Below, piece after piece: positions 7,134 through 15,082 of a DNA stretch of 64,000 nt. The notes below the pieces were generated by a model. The model ran no database searches. It was not told the origin of the DNA and worked only from the letters and a program-made list of their open reading frames with translations. Source of the stretch: Bradyrhizobium sp. OK095 (GTDB lineage Bacteria; Pseudomonadota; Alphaproteobacteria; Rhizobiales; Xanthobacteraceae); contig NZ_FOBX01000016.1 of assembly GCF_900109945.1 (NCBI RefSeq), forward strand, positions 62,001 through 126,000. Reading direction: 5' to 3'. The position numbers and the translations under genes were made by a program. Positions within the stretch are counted from its first letter, which is position 1. Every line of letters begins with the position of its first letter.

Positions 7134-8783
7134 CTATTTTACGTTCGCGAAAACATCCGCCGCATACACTACCTTCCCGCCCACGAGCGTCAGCAGAGAC
7201 GCCGTGGCGCCGATTTGCTCGACGGGGACGGACATGAAATCCCGATCGAGAATCGCGAAGTCGGCGAGCTTGCCGGCCTCTAGCGTGCCGCGCCGCGTCT
7301 CGTCGAAGCAGAACCAGGCGCTTCCCAAAGTATACAGCCGCAAGGCATCTTCGCGGCTGGGTGTTTCGTCCGGGCCGCGCGTCGCGTGCCCGCCGACCGT
7401 CTTGCCGTCGAGCATCCATTGCAGCGCCACGAACGGATTGTAGGATGCGACCCGATGCGCATCCGTTCCGGCCCCGACATGGACGCCGGTGCGCAACGCC
7501 GTGACGATGGGCGGCATGCTGCGCGTGGCTTCGCCGGCCTGCGCCACGATACGGTCGCCTCCGAGATACATGGCGTCCTGCATGGTCCAGCCGATACCGA
7601 GGGCCTTCATCCGTGCCAGCGTTCCGGGCGAGGTGTTGTCGAGATGGGCGATGGACCAGCGCAGCGGCGCGATCGGCGTCTCCTTGTTGACCTCTTCATA
7701 GAGGTCGAGGAGGTGATGGACGGATTTGTCTTCCTGCCAGTGGATGGTGACCGTCAGCCCTTGTTTGGCCGCCCAGCGAATGATCTCGAGGAACTTGTCC
7801 CTGGCGGCCGCGTCGGGCGCGTTGTTGTTGTACATGGCGCCTGTGATCCGCTCGCCGATGCCGTTGAAGCGCAGCATGTCGTCGCCGAATCCCATCGGCA
7901 GGAACGGCGTGAGGTTCTTGTACTCCTCGAATTCCGCGCCGACATTCTGGGCGAACAGGCTGTAGGCCACGCGCACCGTCAGTGATTTCTCGCGCCAGAG
8001 CTTTTGCAAGGCGGCGTAGTGGCTGGGATAGATGCTGAAGCCGCCGGGGTCCACGATCCCGGTAATGCCGAGACGATTGAGCTCGGTGAAGAACTGCCGG
8101 GTCCCGGCGACATTCTCCTCGAAATTCGGCCTCGGCAGGCGATCGAACAGCGCGGAGATGCTGACAATGGAGCCGTTGAACCAGCCCGTGGTTTCGCCCG
8201 ATGCGGCGCGTTCGGCCGTCATGCCGGCCGGCAACTGATCCGCTGATATCCCGAGGGCCAGCTGCGCTTTCGGCGTCATCAGCACCGCCGCATAGAACAG
8301 CTGGATGTAAGCGGGATTGTCGGGAACCGCCGACATCACCTCGGCGAGCGTTGGCCGCCGCTTCTCCGCAAATTGCAAGTCGCTCCAGCCACCGGCCACG
8401 ATGATCCAGGACGCCGGGCGCGCTTTTGCCGCCTGGCGCAAGCGTTCCATGGCCTCAGGGATCGTCTTTGCGCCGATCCAGTTGACCTCAGTCGCGTAGG
8501 TGAGGCCGGCGCGCACGGCGTGAATATGGGAATCGATCAATCCCGGAATGATGGTGCGACCACCTGCGTCGACACGGCGCGTCGCAGACCCGGTCAGGCC
8601 CTCCATGGCATCGTTGCCGCCGACTGCAACGATCTTGCCTTCGCGGACCGCGAGAGCCTGCGCGATCGTCGATGCGGGATCCAGCGTCACGATCTTTGCG
8701 TTCGTGACAACGAGGTCGGCCTTTTGTGCGTAAGCCAAAGTGGCCCAGCACGAGATCACCAAAATCGCGAGATGCTTGCGCAT
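7134..8783 (-). CDS. Exported amidohydrolase family 3 (YtcJ-like)
   Basis: A 549-residue metal-dependent hydrolase. It starts with a signal peptide (MRKHLAILVISCWATLAYAQ), then a TIM-barrel amidohydrolase with the DSHIH metal motif near residue 80, a second histidine region (TVTIHWQED; SIAHLDNT) and the late aspartate in GAGTDAHR. The C-terminus ends with the usual small beta domain (GKLADFAILDRD). Members of this family hydrolyse amides, formamides or cyclic ureas; the substrate is not predictable here. The open frame extends upstream through the tRNA to 9128, so I chose ATG 8783, which gives the signal peptide. The leader just upstream holds a 14-bp tandem repeat. The likely location is the periplasm. 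Confidence 0.88.
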   Translation of the reverse strand: MRKHLAILVISCWATLAYAQKADLVVTNAKIVTLDPASTIAQALAVREGKIVAVGGNDAMEGLTGSATRRVDAGGRTIIPGLIDSHIHAVRAGLTYATEVNWIGAKTIPEAMERLRQAAKARPASWIIVAGGWSDLQFAEKRRPTLAEVMSAVPDNPAYIQLFYAAVLMTPKAQLALGISADQLPAGMTAERAASGETTGWFNGSIVSISALFDRLPRPNFEENVAGTRQFFTELNRLGITGIVDPGGFSIYPSHYAALQKLWREKSLTVRVAYSLFAQNVGAEFEEYKNLTPFLPMGFGDDMLRFNGIGERITGAMYNNNAPDAAARDKFLEIIRWAAKQGLTVTIHWQEDKSVHHLLDLYEEVNKETPIAPLRWSIAHLDNTSPGTLARMKALGIGWTMQDAMYLGGDRIVAQAGEATRSMPPIVTALRTGVHVGAGTDAHRVASYNPFVALQWMLDGKTVGGHATRGPDETPSREDALRLYTLGSAWFCFDETRRGTLEAGKLADFAILDRDFMSVPVEQIGATASLLTLVGGKVVYAADVFANVK

Positions 8784-8800
8784 GTTCGGTCCCGAAATGA

Positions 8801-8850
8801 GAGGCAGGAGTGGAGAGGCAGGAGTGGAGAGGCAGGAGTGGAGAGGCAGG
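8801..8850. repeat. Tandem repeat, 14-bp unit, about 3.6 copies
   Basis: The unit GAGGCAGGAGTGGA occurs three times without change (8801-8814, 8815-8828, 8829-8842), followed by GAGGCAGG. It begins 18 bp upstream of the amidohydrolase start codon, so it lies in the leader or promoter of that gene. In the gene's own sense it reads as a pyrimidine-rich TCCACTCCTGCCTC repeat. The rest of 8851-9027 shows no gene. Confidence 0.85.
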
Positions 8851-9027
8851 GCGACGCCACACATCCGGCGCTGGATGCCCTCGCGGACGTCGCGTGTCGC
8901 AGAGGGGAGTGTGGTGGTCCTGATCATGTCTGGCTCCAACAAAATCAGCCGGTCCACCGGAAAATTTGGCCAAGGCCCGAGGAATTGATTTTCAGCCCGC
9001 CTTCGCCCCTTGGGCTTCGGCGCGGCA

Positions 9028-9098
9028 GCCTTCGCCCGCTTCGCTTTTGATGTGTGGCGCTGGCTTGCCGAGCCGAAGCTCGCGAAGCGAGCGAAGGC
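9028..9098. repeat. Inverted repeat abutting the tRNA 3' end
   Basis: Arms 9028-9044 (GCCTTCGCCCGCTTCGC) and 9082-9098 (GCGAAGCGAGCGAAGGC) pair at 16 of 17 positions around a 37-base loop. The right arm touches the tRNA CCA end, so a transcript from the tRNA promoter would fold this hairpin directly downstream. It may aid termination or 3' processing, or belong to a family of dispersed palindromic repeats. Confidence 0.7.
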
Positions 9099-9174
9099 TG
9101 GTGGGCCCGGCAGGACTCGAACCTGCAACCAGACCGTTATGAGCGGCCGGCTCTAACCATTGAGCTACAGGCCC
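9099..9174 (-). tRNA. tRNA with CAU anticodon, probably tRNA-Ile2 (lysidine type)
   Basis: A full cloverleaf folds on the minus strand: acceptor GGGCCTG pairing with CGGGCCC (with one G-U), D arm GCTC/GAGC with loop AATGGTTA, anticodon stem GGCCG/CGGTC with loop CTCATAA, and T arm GCAGG-TTCGAGT-CCTGC. The discriminator is A and CCA is encoded (9099-9101). The anticodon is CAT. The loop CTCATAA and the variable loop TGGTT resemble tRNA-Ile2, whose C34 is changed to lysidine so that it reads AUA, rather than elongator or initiator tRNA-Met. The identity is inferred from general resemblance; the tRNA itself is certain. Confidence 0.93.
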
Positions 9175-9520
9175 CGCCGCGAGACGGCCGCTGCTATGCG
9201 CGGCCGGCAACGGTGCGCGGTTCGTTTACAGGGATGGAGGCGGGGGTGCAATGCTCGCTGAGCCGCGAGGAACGCAAGGGTGCGTGCGACCCACGCCCGT
9301 GACGGATGCTTGGAGATTTCGGAATAATCGCATCATGCCCCTGTTTTGCCCGACGGGTCAACGGATTTTTGCCGGCCATGGCCGGCCCCTCCTTAACTCC
9401 TTGAAATCGCTGGCCTCGTCTACTGTGCATGGGGTTGTTTTCGAATTTTGCCGGAGAGACTTCGCGACCTCTCCGACCCCCGTTGCCGGCGAGCTGCAAG
9501 CGCGCCGGAGTGAGGCGGGC
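9175..9520. other. Intergenic stretch with a 16-bp perfect palindrome
   Basis: No gene is supported between the tRNA and the Bug receptor. Bases 9371-9386 (GCCGGCCATGGCCGGC) are a perfect palindrome next to a TTTTT tract on its left side. The tRNA promoter should lie just right of 9174. Confidence 0.4.
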
Positions 9521-10495
9521 CTAATCCACCGAGACGCCCGCGAACTCGACCACCTTCTTCCACTTCGCGGTCTCGCTCTCGACCAGCTTGCCGAACTCGG
9601 CTGCTGTCATTGGCTTGGGGATGCCGCCGGTCTCGGCGAGCCTTGCCACCACCTTCGGGTCCTTCAGCGCGTCGCCGACGGCCTTGTTGAGGATCTCGAC
9701 CACTTCGGGCGGCGTGCCCTTCGGCGCGGAGATGCCGTAGAAGCCGACCGACTCGAAGCCCGGGACCGTCTCGGCGATCGCGGGCACGTCGGGCACGCTC
9801 GGCCAGCGCTGCGGCGAGGTCACGCCGAGCGCGCGGACGGTGCCGCCTTTCGACTGCTCAAGCGCGGACGGCAGATTGTCGAAGATCAGCTGCACCTTGT
9901 TGGAGATGATGTCGGGGAAGGCGATCGCCGAGCCGCGATAGGGCACGTGCACCATGTCGCACTTGGTCATCACCTTGAACAGCTCCGCCGACATGTGCAC
10001 CGAGGTGCCGTTGCCGGACGAGGCGAACGAGATCTTGCCGGGATTGGCCTTGCAATAGTCGATGAACTCCTGAACCGTCTTCACCGGCATCGCATTGGAG
10101 ACGACCAGCATGTTGGTGAGCTGCATGATGCTGGCGACCGGCACGGTGTCGCGCAAAAAGTCGAACGGCAGCTTCTTGTAGAGCGAGGTCGAGATCGCGT
10201 TGTTGGGCGCGACGAACAGCAGCGTGTAGCCATCGGGGGCGGCGTTGATCGCGGCGCCGGCCGCAATGTTGCCGCCGGAGCCGGCGCGGTTCTCGACGAT
10301 GAATTGCTGGCCGAGGCTCTCCGAAAGCGCCTGCGCCATGATCCGCGCCACGATGTCGACCGGGCCGCCGGCGGCAAAGCCGATCATCCAGTGCACGGGG
10401 CGGTCGGGGTATGCGGCGGAGGCGGGAGGGGAGGCGCTGAAAAGACCCGAAAGCAAAACCAGCCCGAAAACACTGTTACGCAAAATTCGCAACAT
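9521..10495 (-). CDS. Tripartite tricarboxylate transporter (Bug family) substrate-binding protein
   Basis: A 324-residue periplasmic receptor. It has a signal peptide ending ASAAYPDRPV, then the Bug-family pattern YPDRPVHWMIGFAAGGPVDI, VENRAGSGGNIAA, APDGYTLLF, and the C-terminal PPEVVEILNKAV region. Bug proteins bind organic acids (citrate, glutamate, nicotinate and others) and pass them to TctA/TctB membrane proteins or act only as sensors. No tctA or tctB is in the window, so it is an orphan. The start ATG at 10495 follows a strong GGGAGG site. It is divergent from the TAXI receptor gene with a 107-bp shared promoter region. Confidence 0.88.
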   Translation of the reverse strand: MLRILRNSVFGLVLLSGLFSASPPASAAYPDRPVHWMIGFAAGGPVDIVARIMAQALSESLGQQFIVENRAGSGGNIAAGAAINAAPDGYTLLFVAPNNAISTSLYKKLPFDFLRDTVPVASIMQLTNMLVVSNAMPVKTVQEFIDYCKANPGKISFASSGNGTSVHMSAELFKVMTKCDMVHVPYRGSAIAFPDIISNKVQLIFDNLPSALEQSKGGTVRALGVTSPQRWPSVPDVPAIAETVPGFESVGFYGISAPKGTPPEVVEILNKAVGDALKDPKVVARLAETGGIPKPMTAAEFGKLVESETAKWKKVVEFAGVSVD

Positions 10496-10602
10496 GACGC
10501 CTCCCATTGTTCTATTGTCGTTGGGACGCATGCTTTCACAAAAACGGGCCGCTGCCTACATCGCCGCAAGTCGGTGTTGACGCAGGCTCGCCGGGACCAG
10601 TC

Positions 10603-11568
10603 ATGAGATTCGCTTTTCCCCTTTTTCTCGGCGCGGTGCTGCTCGCAAGCCCCGCCACTGCTCAAACCGGAGGCAAGGCCATTCCGACCACGACACTCAG
10701 TTTGGGCACCGCCACGCCCGGCGGCGGCTTTCCGCTCTATGGCAATGCTTTTGCCGAGGTGATGAATGCAGCCGATCCGCAAATCACCATCGCCCCCCGC
10801 AACACCAAGGGCAGCAACGAGAACATTCCGCTGCTGGAGAAAAGCGAGCTCGATCTCGCGCTGGTCGCGGGCGAGCCGGCCTATGAAGCCTTTGCCGGCA
10901 TCGGGCGAACGCCGGTGCGGCTGAAGATTCTCACGGCGATCTATTCCAACCCCGGCATGTTCGTGGTGCGCGCGGACAGTCCCTACAAGACCATCCGCGA
11001 TCTCGTCGGGCAGCCCGTTGCGTTCGGCGCAAAAGGCTCGGGCCTGCCGATCCTGGCGCGCTATGTGCTCGATGGTCTCGGCCTGAAGCAGGACGAGGAT
11101 TTCAAGGCGATCTATCTCGACCGCGCCGGCGATGGCCCCGCGATGGTCGAGGATGGCCGCGCCGCGGCGCTCTGGGGCGCCGGCATCGGCTGGCCCGGCT
11201 TTGCCGCGGTCGCATCCAGCGCCTCAGGCGCGCGCTTCATCGCGCCCAGCGCCGAGGAGATCACGCGCATTCGCGCCAAGCATGCGTTCCTCAAGCCGCT
11301 GACGGTGCCGGCCGGCTCCTATCCAAAACAGCCCGAGCCGATCGCCTCGCTCGGCTCGTGGAGTTTTGTGCTGACGCGCGAAGATTTGCCCGACGATGTC
11401 GCCTATCGCCTCGCCAAGACGTTGCACGGCGCCGAGGCGACCTTCTGCAAGCAGCTCGCGCAGGCCTGCGAGACCACGGCAGCGAACACGGTCGCGGCAG
11501 CGCCGAGCGCGGCGCTGATCCATCCGGGCGTCATGAAATATTTTCGCGAGATCGGGGTTGTGAAGTAG
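10603..11568 (+). CDS. TAXI-family TRAP transporter solute-binding protein
   Basis: A 321-residue protein with a signal peptide (cleavage near ATAQ-TGG), followed by the TAXI pattern: LSLGTATPGGGFPLYGNAFA near residue 35, the ribbon NTKGSNENIPLLEKSELDLA, YSNPGMFVVRADSP, and GQPVAFGAKGSGLPILAR. TAXI proteins are the binding component of TRAP transporters, with reported ligands such as glutamate and other carboxylates. No TRAP permease is visible nearby, so the partner must be elsewhere or absent. ATG 10603 puts the signal peptide at the N-terminus; the upstream in-frame extension is not convincing. The gene converges on the ABC receptor gene across a hairpin. Confidence 0.85.
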   Translation: MRFAFPLFLGAVLLASPATAQTGGKAIPTTTLSLGTATPGGGFPLYGNAFAEVMNAADPQITIAPRNTKGSNENIPLLEKSELDLALVAGEPAYEAFAGIGRTPVRLKILTAIYSNPGMFVVRADSPYKTIRDLVGQPVAFGAKGSGLPILARYVLDGLGLKQDEDFKAIYLDRAGDGPAMVEDGRAAALWGAGIGWPGFAAVASSASGARFIAPSAEEITRIRAKHAFLKPLTVPAGSYPKQPEPIASLGSWSFVLTREDLPDDVAYRLAKTLHGAEATFCKQLAQACETTAANTVAAAPSAALIHPGVMKYFREIGVVK

Positions 11569-11634
11569 CGAATGGCGAGTGGTGTATAGCGAATGGAGTC
11601 TGTCCCCATTCGCCACTCCCTATTCGCCATTCGC
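11568..11634. terminator. Large inverted repeat between convergent genes, likely bidirectional terminator
   Basis: GCGAATGGCGA (11568-11578) pairs with TCGCCATTCGC (11624-11634). Inside, GCGAATGG pairs with CCATTCGC around a small loop, so the outer and inner stems are built from the same short unit, GCGAATGG. It fills the gap between two convergent genes. No strong T-run follows, so a dispersed-repeat origin is equally possible. Confidence 0.55.
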
Positions 11635-11639
11635 CAATC

Positions 11640-12854
11640 TCACTTCTTCACCATCGCACACGCCGGGTCCGGCGGCCCGAAGGCCTTGTCGCCCGAGATG
11701 GTCGTGAGGATCTTGTAATAGTCCCACGGATATTTGCTCTCCTCCGGCGTCTTCACCTGCACCAGCCAGAGGTCGTGCACCATCAGATTGTCATCGCGCA
11801 AGCGACCGTTGCGGGCGAAGAAATCCTCGACCGGCTTCTCGCGCATCTTCGCCGCGACCTTGAGCGGATCGTCGGTGCCGGCGTCCTTGATGGCGTTGAG
11901 ATAGTGGATCACGCTCGAGTAGACGCCGGCCTGCCACATCGACGGCATCTTGTTCATTTTTGCGAAATAGCGCTTCGACCATGCGCGGGTCTTGTCGTCC
12001 ATGTCCCAATAGAACGACGTCGTCAGCAACAGGCCTTGCGCGGCCTGAAGGCCAAGTCCGTGGATGTCGGTGATCAGCGCCAGCAGCGCCGCCATCTGCT
12101 GGCCGCCCTTGAACACGCCGAACTCCGAGCCGGTCTTGATCTCGTTCATGTTGTTGGGGGGACCGGCGGCAATGCCGATGATCTTGGCCTTGGAGGCCTG
12201 CGCCTGAAGCACGAAGGAGGAGAGGTCGGGCGTGGCCAGCGGCGGCTTCACCGAGCCCAGCACCTTGCCGCCATTGGCATTGATGACGCTGGAGGCGTCG
12301 CGTTCAAGCGAATGGCCGAAGGCGTAGTCGTCAGTGATGAAGAACCAGCTGTCGCCGCCGCGCTTGACCACGGCATCCGCGGTGCCGACCGCGAGCGCGC
12401 GGGTGTCGAACACCCATTGCATCGCGTAAGGCGAGCAGAATTTTCCGTGAAAGTCGGCGGTGCCGGTGGAGTGGGTGATGAACAGCCGCTTCTTCTCATT
12501 GGCGATGTTCTGTACCGCGAGCCCGACGGCGGAGACCGGCACGTCAACGATCAGATCGACCTGGTCGACGTCGTACCAGCGCCGCGCGATCGCGCCGCCG
12601 ACATCTGCTTTGAGCTGGTGGTCGCCGACGACGATGCTGATCGGCTTGCCGAGCACGGTGCCGCCGAAATCGTCGATCGCCATCTGCGCCGCCGTCACCG
12701 AGCCCTGGCCGGTCGGCGCCGAGGCCGGGCCGTTCATGTCGGTGAGCACGCCGATCTTGACGATGTCGTCGGACACCTGCGCCGACGCCGCGCCCGGCAG
12801 CAGCGCTGCCACGAGGGCAGCCGCGACCGGCAGTCCAAATCTCGTTGGATTCAC
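11640..12854 (-). CDS. Branched-chain amino acid type ABC transporter substrate-binding protein
   Basis: A 404-residue type I periplasmic binding protein of the LivJ/LivK (Peripla_BP_6) class. A signal peptide (VNPTRFGLPVAAALVAALLP, then GAASAQ) is followed by DIVKIGVLTDMNGPASAPTG, VGDHQLKADVG, the ITHSTGTADFHGKF region and DDYAFGHSLERD. Related receptors in rhizobia bind amides, amino acids or aromatic acids. I chose GTG 12854 because GGGGAGG lies about seven bases upstream; the in-frame ATG at 12935 would put a charged extension before the signal peptide. No permease or ATPase gene is adjacent, so this is the third orphan receptor in a row. Confidence 0.87.
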   Translation of the reverse strand: MNPTRFGLPVAAALVAALLPGAASAQVSDDIVKIGVLTDMNGPASAPTGQGSVTAAQMAIDDFGGTVLGKPISIVVGDHQLKADVGGAIARRWYDVDQVDLIVDVPVSAVGLAVQNIANEKKRLFITHSTGTADFHGKFCSPYAMQWVFDTRALAVGTADAVVKRGGDSWFFITDDYAFGHSLERDASSVINANGGKVLGSVKPPLATPDLSSFVLQAQASKAKIIGIAAGPPNNMNEIKTGSEFGVFKGGQQMAALLALITDIHGLGLQAAQGLLLTTSFYWDMDDKTRAWSKRYFAKMNKMPSMWQAGVYSSVIHYLNAIKDAGTDDPLKVAAKMREKPVEDFFARNGRLRDDNLMVHDLWLVQVKTPEESKYPWDYYKILTTISGDKAFGPPDPACAMVKK

Positions 12855-12958
12855 GCTTGTCCTCCCCTGATCCGGCGCGTTGGCCGAAAGTTGCTTGTGC
12901 CGGGTATGGCCCGGCTGAATTGGTTTCTTTTGCAACTATTTTGGGGTGGGCGTCAATC

Positions 12959-13852
12959 TCAGGCCGCGAAGCGGATCTGGCCGGCGGGCGAGGGATCGTA
13001 GCCGGTCAGCTCCTCCGCGCGCTGCCGCAGCCGCCGTTCGCTGAGGAGCCGGATCAGGGCCTGCATGGCGGGGAGAAAGTAGCTGCGCTGCCGCATCGCG
13101 AGGTCAAGATTCTCCCAGACCAGCGGCACGAAATCGAGCCCGGCCGAGCGCGCCGCGGCGCGCGTCGCGATGCCGCAATCGGCTTGTCCGGCGCGGACCA
13201 GCTCGGCGAGATCCGGTCCGGTGAGGGCCGGCGTCTCGATCCGCCGCAAATCGCGCGTCGTGGCGCCCGCGCGCGTCAGCAGCACGTCGAGCAGCATCTG
13301 CGCGCCCGTGCCCTGCTGCCGCATCGCCATCCTGGCGCTGAGCGCAAGCACGTCGGCGAGGCCGCGCAGCCGCTTCGGATTGCCCGGCGGCAGCACGAGA
13401 CCCTGCTCGCGGCGCACGAACGCGATCAGCACCGCATCATGCAGGTCCGGAGCGTCACGCAGCGCCGTCGCACTGGCGTCGGAGGCAAGATTGCCCTCAG
13501 CGTCGAGGCTGTGGAAGTGTACCGCCGCAGCCATCACCTCGTCGCGTTGCAGGCGCTCGAGCCCGCGCGCGCTGCCTTCGCTCATCGATCCCAGGCCCGA
13601 GCCGGATTCGCGCAGGCTCCAGTCCAGGAGTTCATCCTGGCTGCCGCCCACGACCGGCGGCGGCTCCGCGATCAGCATGCCGGCCGGACGCGCCATTCCC
13701 GACAGTACCCAGAGATCGAGCTCGTGCCGCGGGAAGAGCCATTTTCCGGTCACCTTGGTGCATGGGATCGCACCGGTAGTGACGAGTTCGTATAGTTTGC
13801 GTTCGCCGAGCCGAAGATAGTCGGCGGCTTCGCTGGTCGTCAGGAATTCCAT
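12959..13852 (-). CDS. HTH regulator with periplasmic-binding-like domain (molybdate/tungstate-type)
   Basis: A 297-residue cytoplasmic regulator. Residues 1-50 are an excisionase/MerR-like winged HTH (FLTTSEAADYLRLGERKLYELV, ending with a KVTGKWLFPRHELD wing). From ~85 to the end it resembles the PBP-like ligand domain found in molybdenum-related regulators (LLPPGNPKRLRGLADV; GTGAQMLLDVLL; ELVRAGQADCGIATRAAA). The same fold forms the C-terminus of the MoeA fusion at 16191. It is divergent from the TupA receptor gene, so it probably senses the oxyanion or cofactor state and controls uptake. This is known for the family only in general terms; the ligand here is inference. Confidence 0.82.
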   Translation of the reverse strand: MEFLTTSEAADYLRLGERKLYELVTTGAIPCTKVTGKWLFPRHELDLWVLSGMARPAGMLIAEPPPVVGGSQDELLDWSLRESGSGLGSMSEGSARGLERLQRDEVMAAAVHFHSLDAEGNLASDASATALRDAPDLHDAVLIAFVRREQGLVLPPGNPKRLRGLADVLALSARMAMRQQGTGAQMLLDVLLTRAGATTRDLRRIETPALTGPDLAELVRAGQADCGIATRAAARSAGLDFVPLVWENLDLAMRQRSYFLPAMQALIRLLSERRLRQRAEELTGYDPSPAGQIRFAA

Positions 13853-14188
13853 CCTGCATTCCTATGCAAATTCTTGCTTCTTTTTGACGTCCGACGCAGG
13901 TGGAATTCTGCATTGCAACTTATGTCGGCCGGGACCATGCCCGATCATCTCGCTGCTTTGCAACACATCCTCGCGCGCGATTTCTGCTTTGGTGAACGAT
14001 CTTGGAGTGCTCGAATGGTGCGGGCCTTGCCCCGCACGGGACTTACCGCCTGCGCATGATTGCAATCAGCGTGCCGCTCGGCCGATTGCCGAAATGTCCC
14101 GAACGGAGGGCGCAAAGGGCGAACGCGTCACGAGTGCGGCGTAATCGATCACCATCATGCTCGCGTCATAGCCAATGGGAACCTGATC
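13853..14188. other. Divergent promoter region between HTH-PBP regulator and tupA
   Basis: No gene is supported. The stretch near the regulator start (13864-13920) is AT-richer and carries related short elements: TGCAAATTC at 13865 and its near inverse, GAATTCTGCATTGCA, near 13903. They could be regulator half-sites, but the match is partial. Confidence 0.35.
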
Positions 14189-15028
14189 ATGGGCCGCCTG
14201 TCCGTTGCATGCGCACTTCTCTGCGGCCTTGGCTGCGGCCTCGTCTTGGGCGCTGTGGCGTCATCCGCGGAGGATCGAACTATTGTGCTGGCCTCGACCA
14301 CATCGACGCAGGAGTCCGGCCTGCTCGATCATCTCCTGCCGGTGTTCCGTGACAAAACCGGTATCGACGTCAAGGTGATCGCGCGGCGCGCCGACGAGGT
14401 GCTCGATGGGGCCCGAAAAGGTGAGGCCGACGTCGTGCTGATGCATGCGCGGCCGCAGGAGGAGAAGTTCGTTGCGGACGGCTTTGCCGTGAAGCGTTTC
14501 GACGTGATGTACAGCGACTATGTGCTGATCGGGCCGAAGAGCGATCCCGCTGGCGTGAAGGGCAAGGACATCGCCACCGCGCTGAAGGCGATCGAGGCCA
14601 AGGGTGCGCCGTTCGTGACGCGCGGCGACCGCTCCGGAACCCATGCCGCGGAGCTCGCGCTTTGGATCGTCGCCGGCATCGACATCGCCGCAGCCAAGGG
14701 CGCCTGGTATCGCGAGGCCGGGCAGGGCATGGGTGCTGCCCTCGACACCGCGCGCGCGGCGAACGCCTATGTGCTGTCGGACCGCGGCAGCTGGATTTCT
14801 TTCAGGGAGCGTGGCGACCTCGACCTCCTCGTCGAGGGCGACAAGCGGTTGCTCAACCAGTACGGCGTGATGCCGATGAGCCCGGAAAAATTTCCGAGCG
14901 TGAAGAAGGAGCTCGCGCAAGGCTTCGTCGATTGGCTGGTCTCGCCGGACGGGCAGGCGGCGATCGCCGGCTACAAGGTCGACGGGCAGCAGCTGTATTT
15001 TCCCAATGCGGAGAAGTCCGGAGGCTGA
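14189..15028 (+). CDS. tupA: Tungstate/molybdate-type ABC substrate-binding protein (TupA-like)
   Basis: A 279-residue exported protein: signal peptide ~1-27, then the TupA signature IVLASTTSTQESGLLDHLLP, ARRADEVLDGARKGEADVVL, ending with an anion-site stretch FVTRGDRSGTHAAELALW and YVLSDRGSW. TupA-type receptors bind tungstate very tightly, some also molybdate; the preference cannot be told from sequence. tupB and tupC (permease, ATPase) are absent from the window. ATG 14189 follows GGGA and gives a clean signal peptide; longer frames do not. It heads a run with two MoeA-like genes, which places it in metal-cofactor supply for the formate dehydrogenase. Confidence 0.85.
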   Translation: MGRLSVACALLCGLGCGLVLGAVASSAEDRTIVLASTTSTQESGLLDHLLPVFRDKTGIDVKVIARRADEVLDGARKGEADVVLMHARPQEEKFVADGFAVKRFDVMYSDYVLIGPKSDPAGVKGKDIATALKAIEAKGAPFVTRGDRSGTHAAELALWIVAGIDIAAAKGAWYREAGQGMGAALDTARAANAYVLSDRGSWISFRERGDLDLLVEGDKRLLNQYGVMPMSPEKFPSVKKELAQGFVDWLVSPDGQAAIAGYKVDGQQLYFPNAEKSGG

Positions 15029-15082
15029 TCGCCGGTTTCGGCGCGGTTGCCAAACCGGGCGATGCATGGTCCATCTTGGCAC

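Noticed and set aside
8801..8850. Tandem repeat as a CRISPR array
   Set aside because: The 14-bp units are contiguous, with no spacers.
9099..9174. Reading the CAU tRNA as elongator or initiator tRNA-Met
   Set aside because: The anticodon loop context and variable loop fit tRNA-Ile2 better; an initiator would show a 1-72 mismatch, while here position 1-72 is a G-C pair.
9371..9386. Perfect palindrome GCCGGCCATGGCCGGC as a terminator
   Set aside because: No T-run follows on either strand in the right place; it may be a restriction-like or binding palindrome by chance.
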